Origin: Naumannella cuiyingiana
Lineage (GTDB): Bacteria; Actinomycetota; Actinomycetes; Propionibacteriales; Propionibacteriaceae
Reading direction: 5' to 3'
Assembly (NCBI RefSeq): GCF_013408305.1
Contig: NZ_JACBZS010000001.1
Coordinates: 3,286,001 to 3,350,000, forward strand
DNA: 64,000 nucleotides
Both the position numbers and the translations under genes were made by a program. Within the stretch, counting starts at the first letter, position 1. The number at the start of each line of letters is the position of its first letter. Shown here piece by piece: positions 16,920 to 26,143 of the stretch. The notes under the pieces are model-generated. The model ran no database searches, was not told where the DNA came from, and saw only the letters and a program-made list of their open reading frames with translations.

Positions 16920-17726
16920 TCATCGCGGCATCGGGGCGTCGTACTGGACCAACACCAGCGCCTGCGGTCGCGGCAGCGCCCGCACGGTCGCCAAGCGGGG
17001 GGCCGATCCGGACTGGCAACTGCGCGCGGGCGGGTCGAGCAGCGGGCAGTTGATCCCGAGCACCGTGGGGCCGGTGACCACGATCATGACCGGGGTGGCC
17101 TCGCCGGCGGCGGCGAGCGGCCCGAGCGCGGCCAGCCAGCGGCCGGCCTTCGACGGCAGGCTCGCCGTGCCCACGCCGGAGATGCGGTACGCCAGTTGCG
17201 CGGTGTCGGCCGGCGCCGGCAGCCCGAGGCTGACGGGCGCGGCCACGCGGCCCTGCGGCACCTCGACCGGCTGATCGGCGGCGGTCACCTGCACCTGTGC
17301 TGCCACCGGCTCGGCGGAGGCGAGGGCACTGCCGGCACCGTCCAGGCGCGGCGGGCGCAACTCAAGGGACGCCGCCGGTCGCGGCAACCGCACGTACTCG
17401 ACCACCCGGAAGCCGCCCTCGCTGTCCGGCGTGGCGATCATGGTCACGCCCACCCGGTCCAGCCCGGGCCCGGTGGTCGCCGCGGGCGGAGCGGGCGCGT
17501 CGGCGGTCGGCTGGGGAGCCGGGGCGGTCGGAGCGGTCGGGTCGGGGGAGTCGATCGGGCCGGGGGAGTCGGTCGGGCCGGGACTCTGCGGGGCGCCGGG
17601 GGCCGGGGGCGGGGCGGCGGTCGGCGATTGGCGTACCTGCACGGCCACCAGCACCGCGGCACCGAGCAGCGCGACGGTCGCGAGCGCGCCCGTCACGCGG
17701 CGCACAAGACCGGTCGGTCGTGCCAC
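16920..17726 (-). CDS. Secreted or membrane-anchored protein with Pro/Thr/Ser linker, function unknown
   Basis: 268 residues from GTG 17726, chosen for the strong GGGGGGAGG seven bases upstream. A signal anchor ('RRVTGALATVALLGAAVLVAV', about 8-30) is followed by a ~60-residue Pro/Ser/Asp/Thr linker and a soluble domain with 'LGINCPLLDPPARSCQSG' (a likely disulphide pair). No family recognised. It leads an operon with CopD, so a copper or envelope function is possible but unsupported by motifs. Confidence 0.7.
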   Translation of the reverse strand: MARPTGLVRRVTGALATVALLGAAVLVAVQVRQSPTAAPPPAPGAPQSPGPTDSPGPIDSPDPTAPTAPAPQPTADAPAPPAATTGPGLDRVGVTMIATPDSEGGFRVVEYVRLPRPAASLELRPPRLDGAGSALASAEPVAAQVQVTAADQPVEVPQGRVAAPVSLGLPAPADTAQLAYRISGVGTASLPSKAGRWLAALGPLAAAGEATPVMIVVTGPTVLGINCPLLDPPARSCQSGSAPRLATVRALPRPQALVLVQYDAPMPR

Positions 17727-17860
17727 TTGCTGCCTCCCCCCGAAGACCGAACCGACGGCCACGCTCCGGCGAGATGTCCGACCGGTCGCGTGAAACGCGC
17801 GTCATTTCGTGATCCGCATCCTATGCTGGCGCCACGACAATCACGCCATTCGGGGGAATC

Positions 17861-18619
17861 GTGAACACATCATCGTGGCGCCGCTTGATCCTGCGCACCT
17901 GCGCGGTCGCGGCCGCCCTGACCATCGCACTCGCCGCGCTCGGCGCGCCGACCCGCAGCTCGGCCGCCAACGAGGCGACTGTCTATCTCGTCCAGGGGCT
18001 GCCGGGTCGCAGCCTCGACGTCAAGCTCGGGGGCAAGGAGGTCGCGAGCGGGGTCGACGGTGCGACCGTGGTCGGCCCGTTCACCGTGGCCGCCGGGCGA
18101 ACGAAGATCGAGCTGGTGGACGACGACAAAGCCGTGGCCACCGCGACCGTCGACCTCGAAGCGGGGAGCAGCTCCGACGCGGTCGTGCACCTGCCCGCGG
18201 CGCCCGACGGCGACCCCGTCGTCACGCTCTACCGCAACAACCTGACTCCCGTGCAGGGCGGCAAGGCGGCCCACGCGGTGGCGCACGTCGCGGCGGTCGG
18301 CCCCGCCGACATCCGGGTGTCGGGCAAGGTCTTGTTCGCCAATGTGGCGAACGGCGAGTTCCTCTACAAGGTGGTGCCGGCCGACACCTATTCGGTCGAC
18401 ATCGTGCCGGCGGGCACCGACGGACCCGCGGTGATCGGGCCGATCGACCTCACGCTCAAGCCGGGGCGACTGACCTGGGCATTCGCCATCGGCGATCCCG
18501 GTCGCGATGAGATGACCGTGGTCACGCACGAGATCGACCTCGGCTCCGGCGGGGGCTCGGACCGGCCGGATGACGTGGACACCGGCGCCGGCGGACGACC
18601 GGCGTGGGATCGCTTCTGA
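17861..18619 (+). CDS. Secreted DUF4397 domain protein
   Basis: 252 residues from GTG with GGGGGA upstream and TATGCT (17822-17827) as a plausible -10. The signal peptide is about residues 1-37, ending 'APTRSSAANEATV'. DUF4397 is a beta-sandwich: 'VYLVQGLPGRSLDVKLGGKE', 'TVAAGRTKIELVDDDKA', then a second repeat from 'PVVTLYRNNLTPVQGGKA'. It has no LPXTG-like sorting signal, so it is a neighbour rather than an evident substrate of the sortase that begins inside its last 16 bases. Confidence 0.85.
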   Translation: MNTSSWRRLILRTCAVAAALTIALAALGAPTRSSAANEATVYLVQGLPGRSLDVKLGGKEVASGVDGATVVGPFTVAAGRTKIELVDDDKAVATATVDLEAGSSSDAVVHLPAAPDGDPVVTLYRNNLTPVQGGKAAHAVAHVAAVGPADIRVSGKVLFANVANGEFLYKVVPADTYSVDIVPAGTDGPAVIGPIDLTLKPGRLTWAFAIGDPGRDEMTVVTHEIDLGSGGGSDRPDDVDTGAGGRPAWDRF

Positions 18620-19185
18620 GCGCACGGGCGGCGCTCGTCGCGCTGCTCGCGGCGGGCCTGCTCGCCGGCTGCTCCGCGGCTCCGCAGGAAGCGGCGCCGG
18701 AGCCACCCGCGGCGCGACCGGGACGCGCGGCCGATGACAGCGCCCGGTGGATCCCGGAGCGGATCGAGCTGCCCGGTCGGGGCGCGGCGCCGATCGCCGT
18801 CGCGAGCACGGTCAACGGCTCACTGGTCGTGCCCGAACGGGTCGGCGAGGTGGGCTGGTGGGACGGCAGCGCGTACGTCGGAGACCCCTACGGCTCGGTC
18901 GTGCTGGCGGGCCACGTCGACTCGATCGCCGGCGCCCCGGGCTACTTCCGTGCGCTGTGGGGCGCGCGCCTCGGCGACCGGATCGAGCTCGGCGCCGGCG
19001 CGCACCGGCAGGGCTACCGGGTCGCCGAGATTCGCAGCGTGCCCCGGGCCGAGCTGGTGGACGACGAGGAGGTGTTCGGCCAGACGGGATCTCCGCGACT
19101 GGTCATGTTGACCTGCATCGGCGAGTACGACGCGGCCGCGGGCGGGTACGCCGAGAACCTGGTCGTGGTGGCTCACCCCGAGTGA
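18604..19185 (+). CDS. Class F-like sortase with lipobox-type N-terminus
   Basis: 193 residues from GTG, overlapping the DUF4397 gene by 16 bases. The catalytic triad is visible: His in 'SVVLAGHVDSIAG', Cys in 'LVMLTCIGEYD', and a C-terminal strand 'GYAENLVVVAHPE' where the Arg is expected but not obvious. The N-terminus 'ALLAAGLLAGCSAAPQEAAP' contains an L-A-G-C lipobox, so the enzyme may be a lipoprotein. DUF4397-sortase pairs are common in actinobacteria. The substrate is unknown. Confidence 0.85.
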   Translation: MGSLLSARAALVALLAAGLLAGCSAAPQEAAPEPPAARPGRAADDSARWIPERIELPGRGAAPIAVASTVNGSLVVPERVGEVGWWDGSAYVGDPYGSVVLAGHVDSIAGAPGYFRALWGARLGDRIELGAGAHRQGYRVAEIRSVPRAELVDDEEVFGQTGSPRLVMLTCIGEYDAAAGGYAENLVVVAHPE

Positions 19186-19535
19186 AACCGCGGCGCCGGC
19201 CACGCCCGGGGTCGGGGCGCCGATCCTCAGTTCCCGCACCCTGGCTGCGATCGGCGCCGGTGCGGCGCGACGGTTCGCCCCGGTGCTGGTACGGGTGTCC
19301 GCGCTCCGGTTCAACCAGGCGTTCGACGAGTACACGTTGTCGGTCATGCTGTACACGTGGACAACACCCCGCTCGGCGTCGCGATCGGTGCCGTCGCGGC
19401 CTCGCTCGATCCGGACAACGCCGGCGTGGCGACGGTATCGGTGGTGTTGAACACCGCGATCTCGCCGTTCGTGATCATGGCCGTCGACCGGGCGGCGCGA
19501 GGCGCGTCGGCGCGCGGGGTCGGAGCGCGGCACTG
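19186..19535. other. 350-bp segment without a convincing gene; possible membrane-protein remnant
   Basis: No frame is open throughout. From GTG 19357 a 59-codon frame reads 'VDNTPLGVAIGAVAASL' then 'GVATVSVVLNTAISPFVIMA' and stops at TGA 19534-19536, sharing one base with the ATG of the next gene. The residues look like the C-terminal membrane helices of a transporter. A different frame upstream reads 'LRFNQAFDEYTLSVMLYTW'. This fits a frameshifted, truncated gene, but I cannot name the family. Confidence 0.35.
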
Positions 19536-20396
19536 ATGCGGGTGGTCACCTGGAACGCGTTGTGGCGCGATCGCGACCGGCGCCTCGATGCGCTGTGCCG
19601 TTGCCTGGCAGCCGTCCGGCCCGATGTGGTGTTGTTGCAGGAGACCTCACCTGACCATGCCGCCGCCGTGGCGCAGCGGCTCGACCTGGCGGCGACCGCC
19701 GTGCCGCCGAGGGACCGGATCAAGCCGATGCCCGGCACCGACACGATCTCGGTGCCGGCCATCCTCGCCCGGCGTCTCGACCGGAAGAAGTCGATCAAGC
19801 TCACCGGGGGTGGACCGGCGTGCTGGCTGATCACCGCCGCCGTGCCCGGGCCGGACGGCGGGGCGGTGCGGATCGGCTCGGTGCATCTCGCCGCGACTTG
19901 CGCGGCCGGCCGGATGACCCTTGACCCGGACTACCTGGCCGCCGCCCGCGGCGAGCTCGGCCACGAGGCGATCCGCGAGCCCGGCCTGCGGGAGTCGGTC
20001 GCCACCCGATTGCAGCAACTCGCGACGGTGCGCGCCGAGTTCACCGAGCAGCAGCCGTGGCTGCTGGCTGGCGACTGCAACTTCGTCCCCGCCGGGATCG
20101 AGCACCGCCACCTGCTGCGCAGCGGCGCCGTCGATGCCTGGGAGGAGGGACCACGCCCCGGCAGCCGCTGCACCATCGTGGCCGCAAACCCGCTGGTGGC
20201 CGAGACCGCGGCCGACTATCCCGACCTCCCGCCGGGATTGCCGATGCTGGACTACACCCTCGACTTTCAGTTCCACTCCGGCCACGGTGCCGCGTTGGCC
20301 GGCTGGACGATTGGCGTACCCGCACCCGGACAGGACTGGCCGAGTGATCATCTTGGGCTGGCGGTGGACTACGCCTGGAGGCCCCGACTGCGGTGA
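19536..20396 (+). CDS. Endonuclease/exonuclease/phosphatase (EEP) family protein
   Basis: 286 residues from ATG 19536. The metal-dependent EEP fold is shown by 'MRVVTWNALWRDRDRRL' (Asn), 'VVLLQETSPDHAAAVA' (catalytic Glu), 'LLAGDCNFVPAG' (Asp/Asn) and the C-terminal 'DWPSDHLGLAVDY' (Asp-His). There is no signal peptide, so it is cytoplasmic. The substrate could be DNA, RNA or a small phosphodiester. The residues fit a real enzyme, and the start is coupled (TGATG) to the remnant frame before it. Confidence 0.85.
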   Translation: MRVVTWNALWRDRDRRLDALCRCLAAVRPDVVLLQETSPDHAAAVAQRLDLAATAVPPRDRIKPMPGTDTISVPAILARRLDRKKSIKLTGGGPACWLITAAVPGPDGGAVRIGSVHLAATCAAGRMTLDPDYLAAARGELGHEAIREPGLRESVATRLQQLATVRAEFTEQQPWLLAGDCNFVPAGIEHRHLLRSGAVDAWEEGPRPGSRCTIVAANPLVAETAADYPDLPPGLPMLDYTLDFQFHSGHGAALAGWTIGVPAPGQDWPSDHLGLAVDYAWRPRLR

Positions 20397-20527
20397 ACTC
20401 ATCGCCGTGGCGCACGTCGCGGGAGCATCGAAGGCAACGGTGAGTCGCCGCCGACCGGCCCACGCTCCGAGTGTAGGAGCGAAATCTCGGCCGGTGAGTC
20501 CGGTCCGGCCGGTAGGCTGGAGCCGTC

Positions 20528-23500
20528 ATGAGCGGATCGGTGCAGGAGCAGGGGCCCGTCCTCGCCCCCGATCCCGAACTACCGGTCAGTGCCCGCGCCG
20601 ACGACATCGCCGCGGCGCTGCGCGAGCATCAGGTCGTCGTCGTGGCCGGCGAGACCGGCTCGGGCAAGACGACCCAGTTGCCGAAGATCTGTCTCGCCGC
20701 CGGCCGCCGCAGCATTGCGCACACCCAGCCGCGGCGGATCGCGGCGCGCACCGTTGCCGAGCGGATCGCCGAGGAGACCCGGACCGAGCTGGGCGACCTG
20801 GTCGGCTACCAGGTGCGGTTCACCCGCCGCGCCGGTCGCGACACCCGGCTCAAGATCATGACCGACGGGGTGCTGCTGGCCGAGATCGGCCGGGACCGCG
20901 ACCTGCGCCGCTACGACACGATCATCATCGACGAGGCCCACGAGCGCAGCCTGAACATCGACTTCCTGCTCGGCTACCTCAAGCAGCTCATCGCGCGGCG
21001 CCCCGAGCTGCGGGTGATCATCACCTCGGCCACGATCGACACGGACCGGTTCAGCCGGCACTTCGACGACGCGCCGGTGATCGAGGTGTCCGGGCGTACC
21101 CATCCGGTCGACATCCGCTACCGACCAGACGACGGTGCCGAGGAGGGGCAGGCCGATCCGATCGGCGCGATCACCGCCGCGGTCGACGAGCTGATCGCCG
21201 AGGGCCCGGGCGACATCTTGATCTTCCTCTCCGGCGAGCGCGAGATCCGCGACACCGCCGACGCGCTGGCCGCTGCGAAGCTGCCGGACACCGAGGTGCT
21301 GCCGCTGTACGCCCGGCTGTCCGCGGCCGAGCAGCACCGCGTCTTCCGCCCGCACCGGGGGCGGCGGATCGTGCTCGCCACCAACGTCGCCGAAACCTCG
21401 CTGACGGTTCCCGGGATCAGGTACGTGATCGACCCCGGCACCGCCCGGATCTCGCGCTACTCGGCCCGGACCAAGGTGCAGCGGCTGCCGATCGAGCCGA
21501 TCTCGCAGGCCTCGGCCAACCAGCGCGCCGGACGCGCCGGCCGGACCAGCCCCGGCATCGCGATCCGGCTCTACGGCGAGGATGACTTCGCGGCTCGCCC
21601 GGAGTTCACCGAGCCCGAGATGCTGCGTACCAACCTCGCCTCGGTGATCTTGCAGATGGCCGCGGCCGGGTTGGGCGAGATCCGCGACTTCCCGTTCGTC
21701 GAGGCGCCCGACGCGGCGGCGATCGGCGACGGGCTCCGGCTGCTGCACGAGCTGGGCGCGCTGCGCGGCAAGCCGGGCAAGGGCCCGGTGCGCCTGTCGC
21801 GGATCGGGCAGCAGTTGGCGCGGATGCCGATCGACCCGCGGCTCGGCCGGATGCTGATCGCCGCGGCCGAGCAGGGCGCGCTGGCCGAGGTGTTGATCAT
21901 CGTCGCCGGCCTGTCCATCCAGGACCCGCGCGAGCGCCCGGCCGAGCATCGCGAGCGGGCCGACGAACTACACCGCCGGTTCTGGGCCCCGGTCGAGCCG
22001 GGTCCCGCGGCCGGCGCGCCGGGCGAGGACGCCGAGCGCAGCGACTTCCTCGCCTGGCTGAACCTGTGGAACTACCTGACCGAACGCCAGCGATCGCTGT
22101 CGGGCAACGCGTTCCGGAGGATGTGTCGCGACGAGTTCCTGCACTTCCTGCGGATCCGGGAGTGGCAGGACCTGCACGGCCAGTTGCGCGGCATCGCCCG
22201 CGACCTCGACCTCGCGACGAATGCCGCGCCCGCCCCGCCGGACCGGGTGCACCTCGCGCTGCTGTCCGGGCTGTTGTCCAATGTCGGGCTGGCCGACCTG
22301 CGCGAGCCCACCCGCCGCTCCGGCGACCGGGGTCGGCGCCGGCCGGGTCCGCGGGAATACCTGGGCACGCGGGGCTCCCGGTTCGCGATCAACCCGGGCT
22401 CGGCCCTGGCCCGGACGCCGCCCGAGCTGGTGATGGCCGCCGAACTGGTCGAGACCGGCCGGCTGTGGGCGCGCACGGTCGCGCCGATCACCGCCGACCA
22501 GGTCGAGGAGGCCGGCGGGCATCTGCTCACCCGCACCTGGTCCGAGCCGCACTTCTCCGCCCGCTCCGGCGCCGTGCTCGCGCGCGAGCGCGTCGCCCTG
22601 CTCGGCGTACCCATCCGCAACGACAAGATGATCAACTACGGCCGGATCGATCCCGCAGCGGCCCGGGAGATCTTCATCCGGTCCGGCCTCGTGGAGGGCG
22701 AGCTGCGTACCCAGCACGGCTTCCTGGCGCACAACCGGGCGATCCGCGAGCAGGCGGAGGAGGTGGGTACGCGGTTGCGCCGGCCCGGGCTGGTCGACGA
22801 CCAGACGCTGTTCGATCTCTACGACGCCCGGCTGGGCCCCGAGATCACCTCCGTCGGGCATCTCGATGCCTGGCTGCGCCGCCAGCCAGCGGCGGTGCTG
22901 GACTTCAGCGTCGACGACCTGATCGGCGACGCCGACCCCGACGCCGGCGCATTTCCGGCGCACTGGCGGATCGCCGACCTCGAGCTGGACGTCCGCTATG
23001 TCTACGAGCCCGGTGCGGGCCACGACGGGGTCCTGGTCGATGTCGATCTTGCTGTCCTGCATCGCCTCTCGCCGGCGCCGTTCTCCTGGCAGGTGCCGGG
23101 CCTGCGCGTCGAGCTGGCGACCGCGACGATCAAGAGCCTGCCGAAGCCGCTGCGGACCAGCTTCGTACCCGCGCCGGAGTACGCCGGCCGGGCGCTCGCC
23201 GAGATCGCCGGGCTCGGGATCGACCCCGAACGCGTCCCGTTCGCCGACGCGCTGGCCCGCGCCCTGACCCGCCTCGCCGCGCCGGTCGAGCCGTCCGACT
23301 TCGACCCGACGAGGTTGCCGACCCATCTGGTACCCACGTTCGTCATCCGCGGCGACGATGGCGCCGAGCTCGACTCCGGCCCCGACCTGGCCGCGCTGCA
23401 GCGCCGGCTCACCGTGGCCGCCGCGGATTCGTTGACCGCGGCCGTCGTCACCGAGCGGCCCCTCGCCAGCGGGCAGACGCAATGGTCCTTCGGTGAGATC

Positions 23501-24316
23501 CCCACCGAGACCGCGACGGGGCCCGCCGTCGGCCATCCCGGTCTGACCGACGAGGGGGCGGCGGTCGGGATGCGGATCTTCCCCGAACGCGGCCCGGCCG
23601 AGGCCAGCCACCGGCGCGGCATCGCCCGGCTGCTCGTCCTGACCACGCCCAATCCGGCGAACTGGGTGATCGGGCGGCTCGGCAATGCCGACAAGCTGGC
23701 GCTGACGGCCGCGCCGTACCCGGGCCTGGCCGACCTGGTCGCCGACGCGCGACTGCGCGCCGTCGCCGATCTTGCCGCGCGGGTCGACGATCCGGCCGCG
23801 ATCCGCGACGAGGCAGCCTTCGCCGCGTTGCGCGAGGCGGTACGCGCCGAGGCCGCCGAGGAGACCCGCCGCGTGGTGGCCATCGCCGCCGAGACCGTCC
23901 GTGCCCACGGTGAGGTGCTTGCCGCGCTCGGCGAGCGGCCCGCGGGGGACGACGCAGCGGAGGACGTGCGGGAGCAGGTCCGCAACCTGATCTTCGACGG
24001 CTTCCTGGCCGCGACCCCGCAACCGTGGCTCGGGCAACTGCCGCGCTATCTACGCGCCGCGGCGCGCCGGCTGGCGGCGCTGCCGGGCTCGGCCGCCCGG
24101 GACGAACGGGCCGCGGCGGAGATCTGGCCGCTGGAGGACGCCTACGCCGAGCTGGTGAACGCACAGCCCGAGGGCCCGCTGTCCGACGAGGTGGCCGAGA
24201 TCGGCTGGCTGTTGGAGGAGTTGCGGGTCAGCCTGTTCGCCCAGAGCCTCGGCACCCGCGTACCCGTGTCCGCGAAGCGAGTACGCTCGGCGATCGCCCG
24301 CGCCGCCCACCGGTAG
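20528..24316 (+). CDS. hrpA: ATP-dependent RNA helicase HrpA
   Basis: 1262 residues, full length for HrpA. DEAH-box SF2 motifs: I 'VVAGETGSGKTTQLPK' (residues ~39-54), II 'IIIDEAHERSLNIDF', III 'ITSATIDTDRFS', V 'LATNVAETSLTVPGI' and VI 'QRAGRAGRTSPG'. They are followed by the HA2/OB-NTPase region and the C-terminal DUF3418 domain with 'FPEHWR'-like segments. HrpA processes mRNA and has been linked to resolving stalled ribosomes. GGAG before ATG gives a ribosome-binding site; TAGGCT (20513-20518) ends nine bases from ATG. The stop codon forms the -10 of the next gene. Confidence 0.95.
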   Translation: MSGSVQEQGPVLAPDPELPVSARADDIAAALREHQVVVVAGETGSGKTTQLPKICLAAGRRSIAHTQPRRIAARTVAERIAEETRTELGDLVGYQVRFTRRAGRDTRLKIMTDGVLLAEIGRDRDLRRYDTIIIDEAHERSLNIDFLLGYLKQLIARRPELRVIITSATIDTDRFSRHFDDAPVIEVSGRTHPVDIRYRPDDGAEEGQADPIGAITAAVDELIAEGPGDILIFLSGEREIRDTADALAAAKLPDTEVLPLYARLSAAEQHRVFRPHRGRRIVLATNVAETSLTVPGIRYVIDPGTARISRYSARTKVQRLPIEPISQASANQRAGRAGRTSPGIAIRLYGEDDFAARPEFTEPEMLRTNLASVILQMAAAGLGEIRDFPFVEAPDAAAIGDGLRLLHELGALRGKPGKGPVRLSRIGQQLARMPIDPRLGRMLIAAAEQGALAEVLIIVAGLSIQDPRERPAEHRERADELHRRFWAPVEPGPAAGAPGEDAERSDFLAWLNLWNYLTERQRSLSGNAFRRMCRDEFLHFLRIREWQDLHGQLRGIARDLDLATNAAPAPPDRVHLALLSGLLSNVGLADLREPTRRSGDRGRRRPGPREYLGTRGSRFAINPGSALARTPPELVMAAELVETGRLWARTVAPITADQVEEAGGHLLTRTWSEPHFSARSGAVLARERVALLGVPIRNDKMINYGRIDPAAAREIFIRSGLVEGELRTQHGFLAHNRAIREQAEEVGTRLRRPGLVDDQTLFDLYDARLGPEITSVGHLDAWLRRQPAAVLDFSVDDLIGDADPDAGAFPAHWRIADLELDVRYVYEPGAGHDGVLVDVDLAVLHRLSPAPFSWQVPGLRVELATATIKSLPKPLRTSFVPAPEYAGRALAEIAGLGIDPERVPFADALARALTRLAAPVEPSDFDPTRLPTHLVPTFVIRGDDGAELDSGPDLAALQRRLTVAAADSLTAAVVTERPLASGQTQWSFGEIPTETATGPAVGHPGLTDEGAAVGMRIFPERGPAEASHRRGIARLLVLTTPNPANWVIGRLGNADKLALTAAPYPGLADLVADARLRAVADLAARVDDPAAIRDEAAFAALREAVRAEAAEETRRVVAIAAETVRAHGEVLAALGERPAGDDAAEDVREQVRNLIFDGFLAATPQPWLGQLPRYLRAAARRLAALPGSAARDERAAAEIWPLEDAYAELVNAQPEGPLSDEVAEIGWLLEELRVSLFAQSLGTRVPVSAKRVRSAIARAAHR

Positions 24317-24319
24317 GGT
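24314..24319 (+). promoter_or_regulatory. -10 hexamer formed by the hrpA stop codon (TAGGGT)
   Basis: The hrpA TAG (24314-24316) is the first half of TAGGGT, which ends seven bases before ATG 24327. Predicted leaderless promoter of the PAC2 gene. Confidence 0.55.
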
Positions 24320-24326
24320 TGCCGAC

Positions 24327-25226
24327 ATGTTGGACCCGCGGCAGCTCTACGACCTCGCAGAACCCGCCTACGCGACATTCATGGAGCGCAATGCCGGCCG
24401 CGAGCTCGTGCTGTTGCACTTTCTCGACGGGTTCGTGGACGCCGGCCAGGTGGGCCACACGCTGGGCCAGCAGGTGCTCGAGCACAGCGAGCACGAACCG
24501 CTGGCGCACTTCGACGTCGACCAGCTCCACGACTATCGCAGCCGGCGGCCCGTGATGACCTTCGACACCGATCACTGGGAGTCGCTGCGCCCGTTCGAGC
24601 TCCGCCTGGACCGGGTCGTCGACCGTGCCGGGACCGAGTTCTTGTTGCTGACCGGGCCCGAGCCCGATGTGCAGTGGGAGCGGGTCAGCGCCGCCGTGAC
24701 CGGGTTGGCGGGCGAGCTGGGGGTGGGGCTGGCCGCGACGGCGTACGGCATCCCGCTCGGCGTACCGCACACCCGCCCGACGACCATCACCGGCCACTCG
24801 ACGCACGGCAACCTGGAACAGGACAATGCCTTGTGGCTCGGCCGGATCGAGGTCCCGGGCAGCCTCGGCGGTGTGCTGGAGATGCGGCTCGGCGAGGCGG
24901 GGGTACGCGCGGTCGGGCTCGCCACCCACATTCCGCACTACCTGGCCGCCGCCCCGTTCGGGCAGGCAGTGCTCGCGGCGCATCGTCGGCTGGTCGACCT
25001 GACCGGCCTCGACCTGCCCGACGACGGCCTCGCGGAGGCCGCCGAGCAGAATCTCGCCGAGATCAACACCGAGATGGCGGCCTCGGCCGAGGTCCAGCAG
25101 GTGGTCGCGGGCCTGGAGGAGCACTACGACAACAGCGGGGTCACCCAGGCCGTGCCGTCGGCCGACGAGATCGGGGCCGAACTGGAGCGCTTCCTCGCCG
25201 ACCGCGACAAGCGCGAGGGTCGCTGA
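24327..25226 (+). CDS. PAC2 (proteasome assembly chaperone-like) family protein
   Basis: 299 residues from ATG. The PAC2 fold shows 'LVLLHFLDGFVDAGQVG', 'DYRSRRPVMTFDTDHWES', 'EFLLLTGPEPDVQWERVS' and 'AYGIPLGVPHTRPTTITGH'. The C-terminal third is an alpha-helical extension with acidic 'SADEIGAELERFLADRDK'. Actinobacteria have proteasomes in some lineages, but PAC2 proteins also occur without them, so a chaperone role is only a family inference. tesB starts directly after its stop codon (TGAATG), so the two are an operon. Confidence 0.88.
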   Translation: MLDPRQLYDLAEPAYATFMERNAGRELVLLHFLDGFVDAGQVGHTLGQQVLEHSEHEPLAHFDVDQLHDYRSRRPVMTFDTDHWESLRPFELRLDRVVDRAGTEFLLLTGPEPDVQWERVSAAVTGLAGELGVGLAATAYGIPLGVPHTRPTTITGHSTHGNLEQDNALWLGRIEVPGSLGGVLEMRLGEAGVRAVGLATHIPHYLAAAPFGQAVLAAHRRLVDLTGLDLPDDGLAEAAEQNLAEINTEMAASAEVQQVVAGLEEHYDNSGVTQAVPSADEIGAELERFLADRDKREGR

Positions 25227-26123
25227 ATGCCGACCAACATGGCCGAGCTCGCCCAACTGCTCGACCTGGAGGAGATCGAGGTCGGGCTGTTCCGCGGCGC
25301 GCAGCCGCGCACCGAGCGGCAGCGGGCGTTCGGCGGGCAGGTGCTCGCGCAGGCGCTGATGGCCGCCTCCCGCACGGTGCCGCAGGAGCGGCTGATGCAT
25401 TCGCTGCACGCCTATTTCCTGCGGCCCGGGCGCACCACGACGCCGATCATCTACGACGTCGAGGCGACCCGCGACGGCGGCTCGTTCAGCTCGCGCCGGG
25501 TGCTCGCGCGACAGAACGGCGCGGTGATCTTCACGATGTCGGGCTCGTTCCACCTGCCCGAGCCGGGGCTGGAGCATGCCGATGTGATGCCCGCCGATGT
25601 CCCCGCGCCGGAGGACTGCCCGCACCTGGCCGAGGTCCAGCAGCGGTTGACCGGCCGGTCGCCGCTGACCTGGCAGTCCGAGTTCGGGGTGCTGGATTTC
25701 CGGCTGGCCGGCTCGACCCAGCCCGGGGGAGGGATCGTCGACCCCGAGCATCCGGCACGGGCACGGGTGTGGATGAAGGTCAACGAGCCGTTGCCGGCGG
25801 CAGCCGCCGGGCGGGAGGCGGTGTGGAACCAGGCGATCCTGGCCTACGCCTCCGACCTGACCCTGCTGGCCGCGGCCCTGGTGCCGCACGGCGCCACCCG
25901 CGAGGGTCTGCAGATGGCATCGCTGGACCACTCCATGTGGTTCCATCGACCGTTCAGCGTCGAGGACTGGTTGCTCTACGACCAGACCTCGCCCTCGGCG
26001 AGCGGTGCCGTCGGCCTGTCCACCGGGCGGATCTTCCAGTCCGGGGCACTCGTCGCCTCGGTCGCCCAGGAGGGGCTGATCCGGCCTAAGAGCCGTGAGG
26101 CCCGCGCGCCCGCGCAGGGCTGA
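25227..26123 (+). CDS. tesB: Acyl-CoA thioesterase II (TesB)
   Basis: 298 residues, double hot-dog. N-terminal half: 'LEEIEVGLFRGAQPRTERQRAFGGQVLAQALMAA' region (quoted motifs: 'FRGAQP', 'RAFGGQVLAQALMAA'), 'LHAYFLRPGRTTTPIIYDV' and 'DGGSFSSRRVLARQ'. C-terminal half: 'ASLDHSMWFHRPFSVEDWLLYD', carrying the catalytic Asp, with Thr/Ser in 'DQTSPSASG' and Gln in 'LVASVAQEGLIR'. It hydrolyses medium to long acyl-CoAs. The ATG abuts the PAC2 stop codon. Confidence 0.94.
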   Translation: MPTNMAELAQLLDLEEIEVGLFRGAQPRTERQRAFGGQVLAQALMAASRTVPQERLMHSLHAYFLRPGRTTTPIIYDVEATRDGGSFSSRRVLARQNGAVIFTMSGSFHLPEPGLEHADVMPADVPAPEDCPHLAEVQQRLTGRSPLTWQSEFGVLDFRLAGSTQPGGGIVDPEHPARARVWMKVNEPLPAAAAGREAVWNQAILAYASDLTLLAAALVPHGATREGLQMASLDHSMWFHRPFSVEDWLLYDQTSPSASGAVGLSTGRIFQSGALVASVAQEGLIRPKSREARAPAQG

Positions 26124-26143
26124 GACCGCCCGCCGCCCGGGGC

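Noticed and set aside
19921-21585. 554-codon plus-strand frame across EEP and hrpA
   Set aside because: Arg/Pro/Ala/Gly-rich out-of-frame reading; the other frame has full EEP and DEAH motifs.
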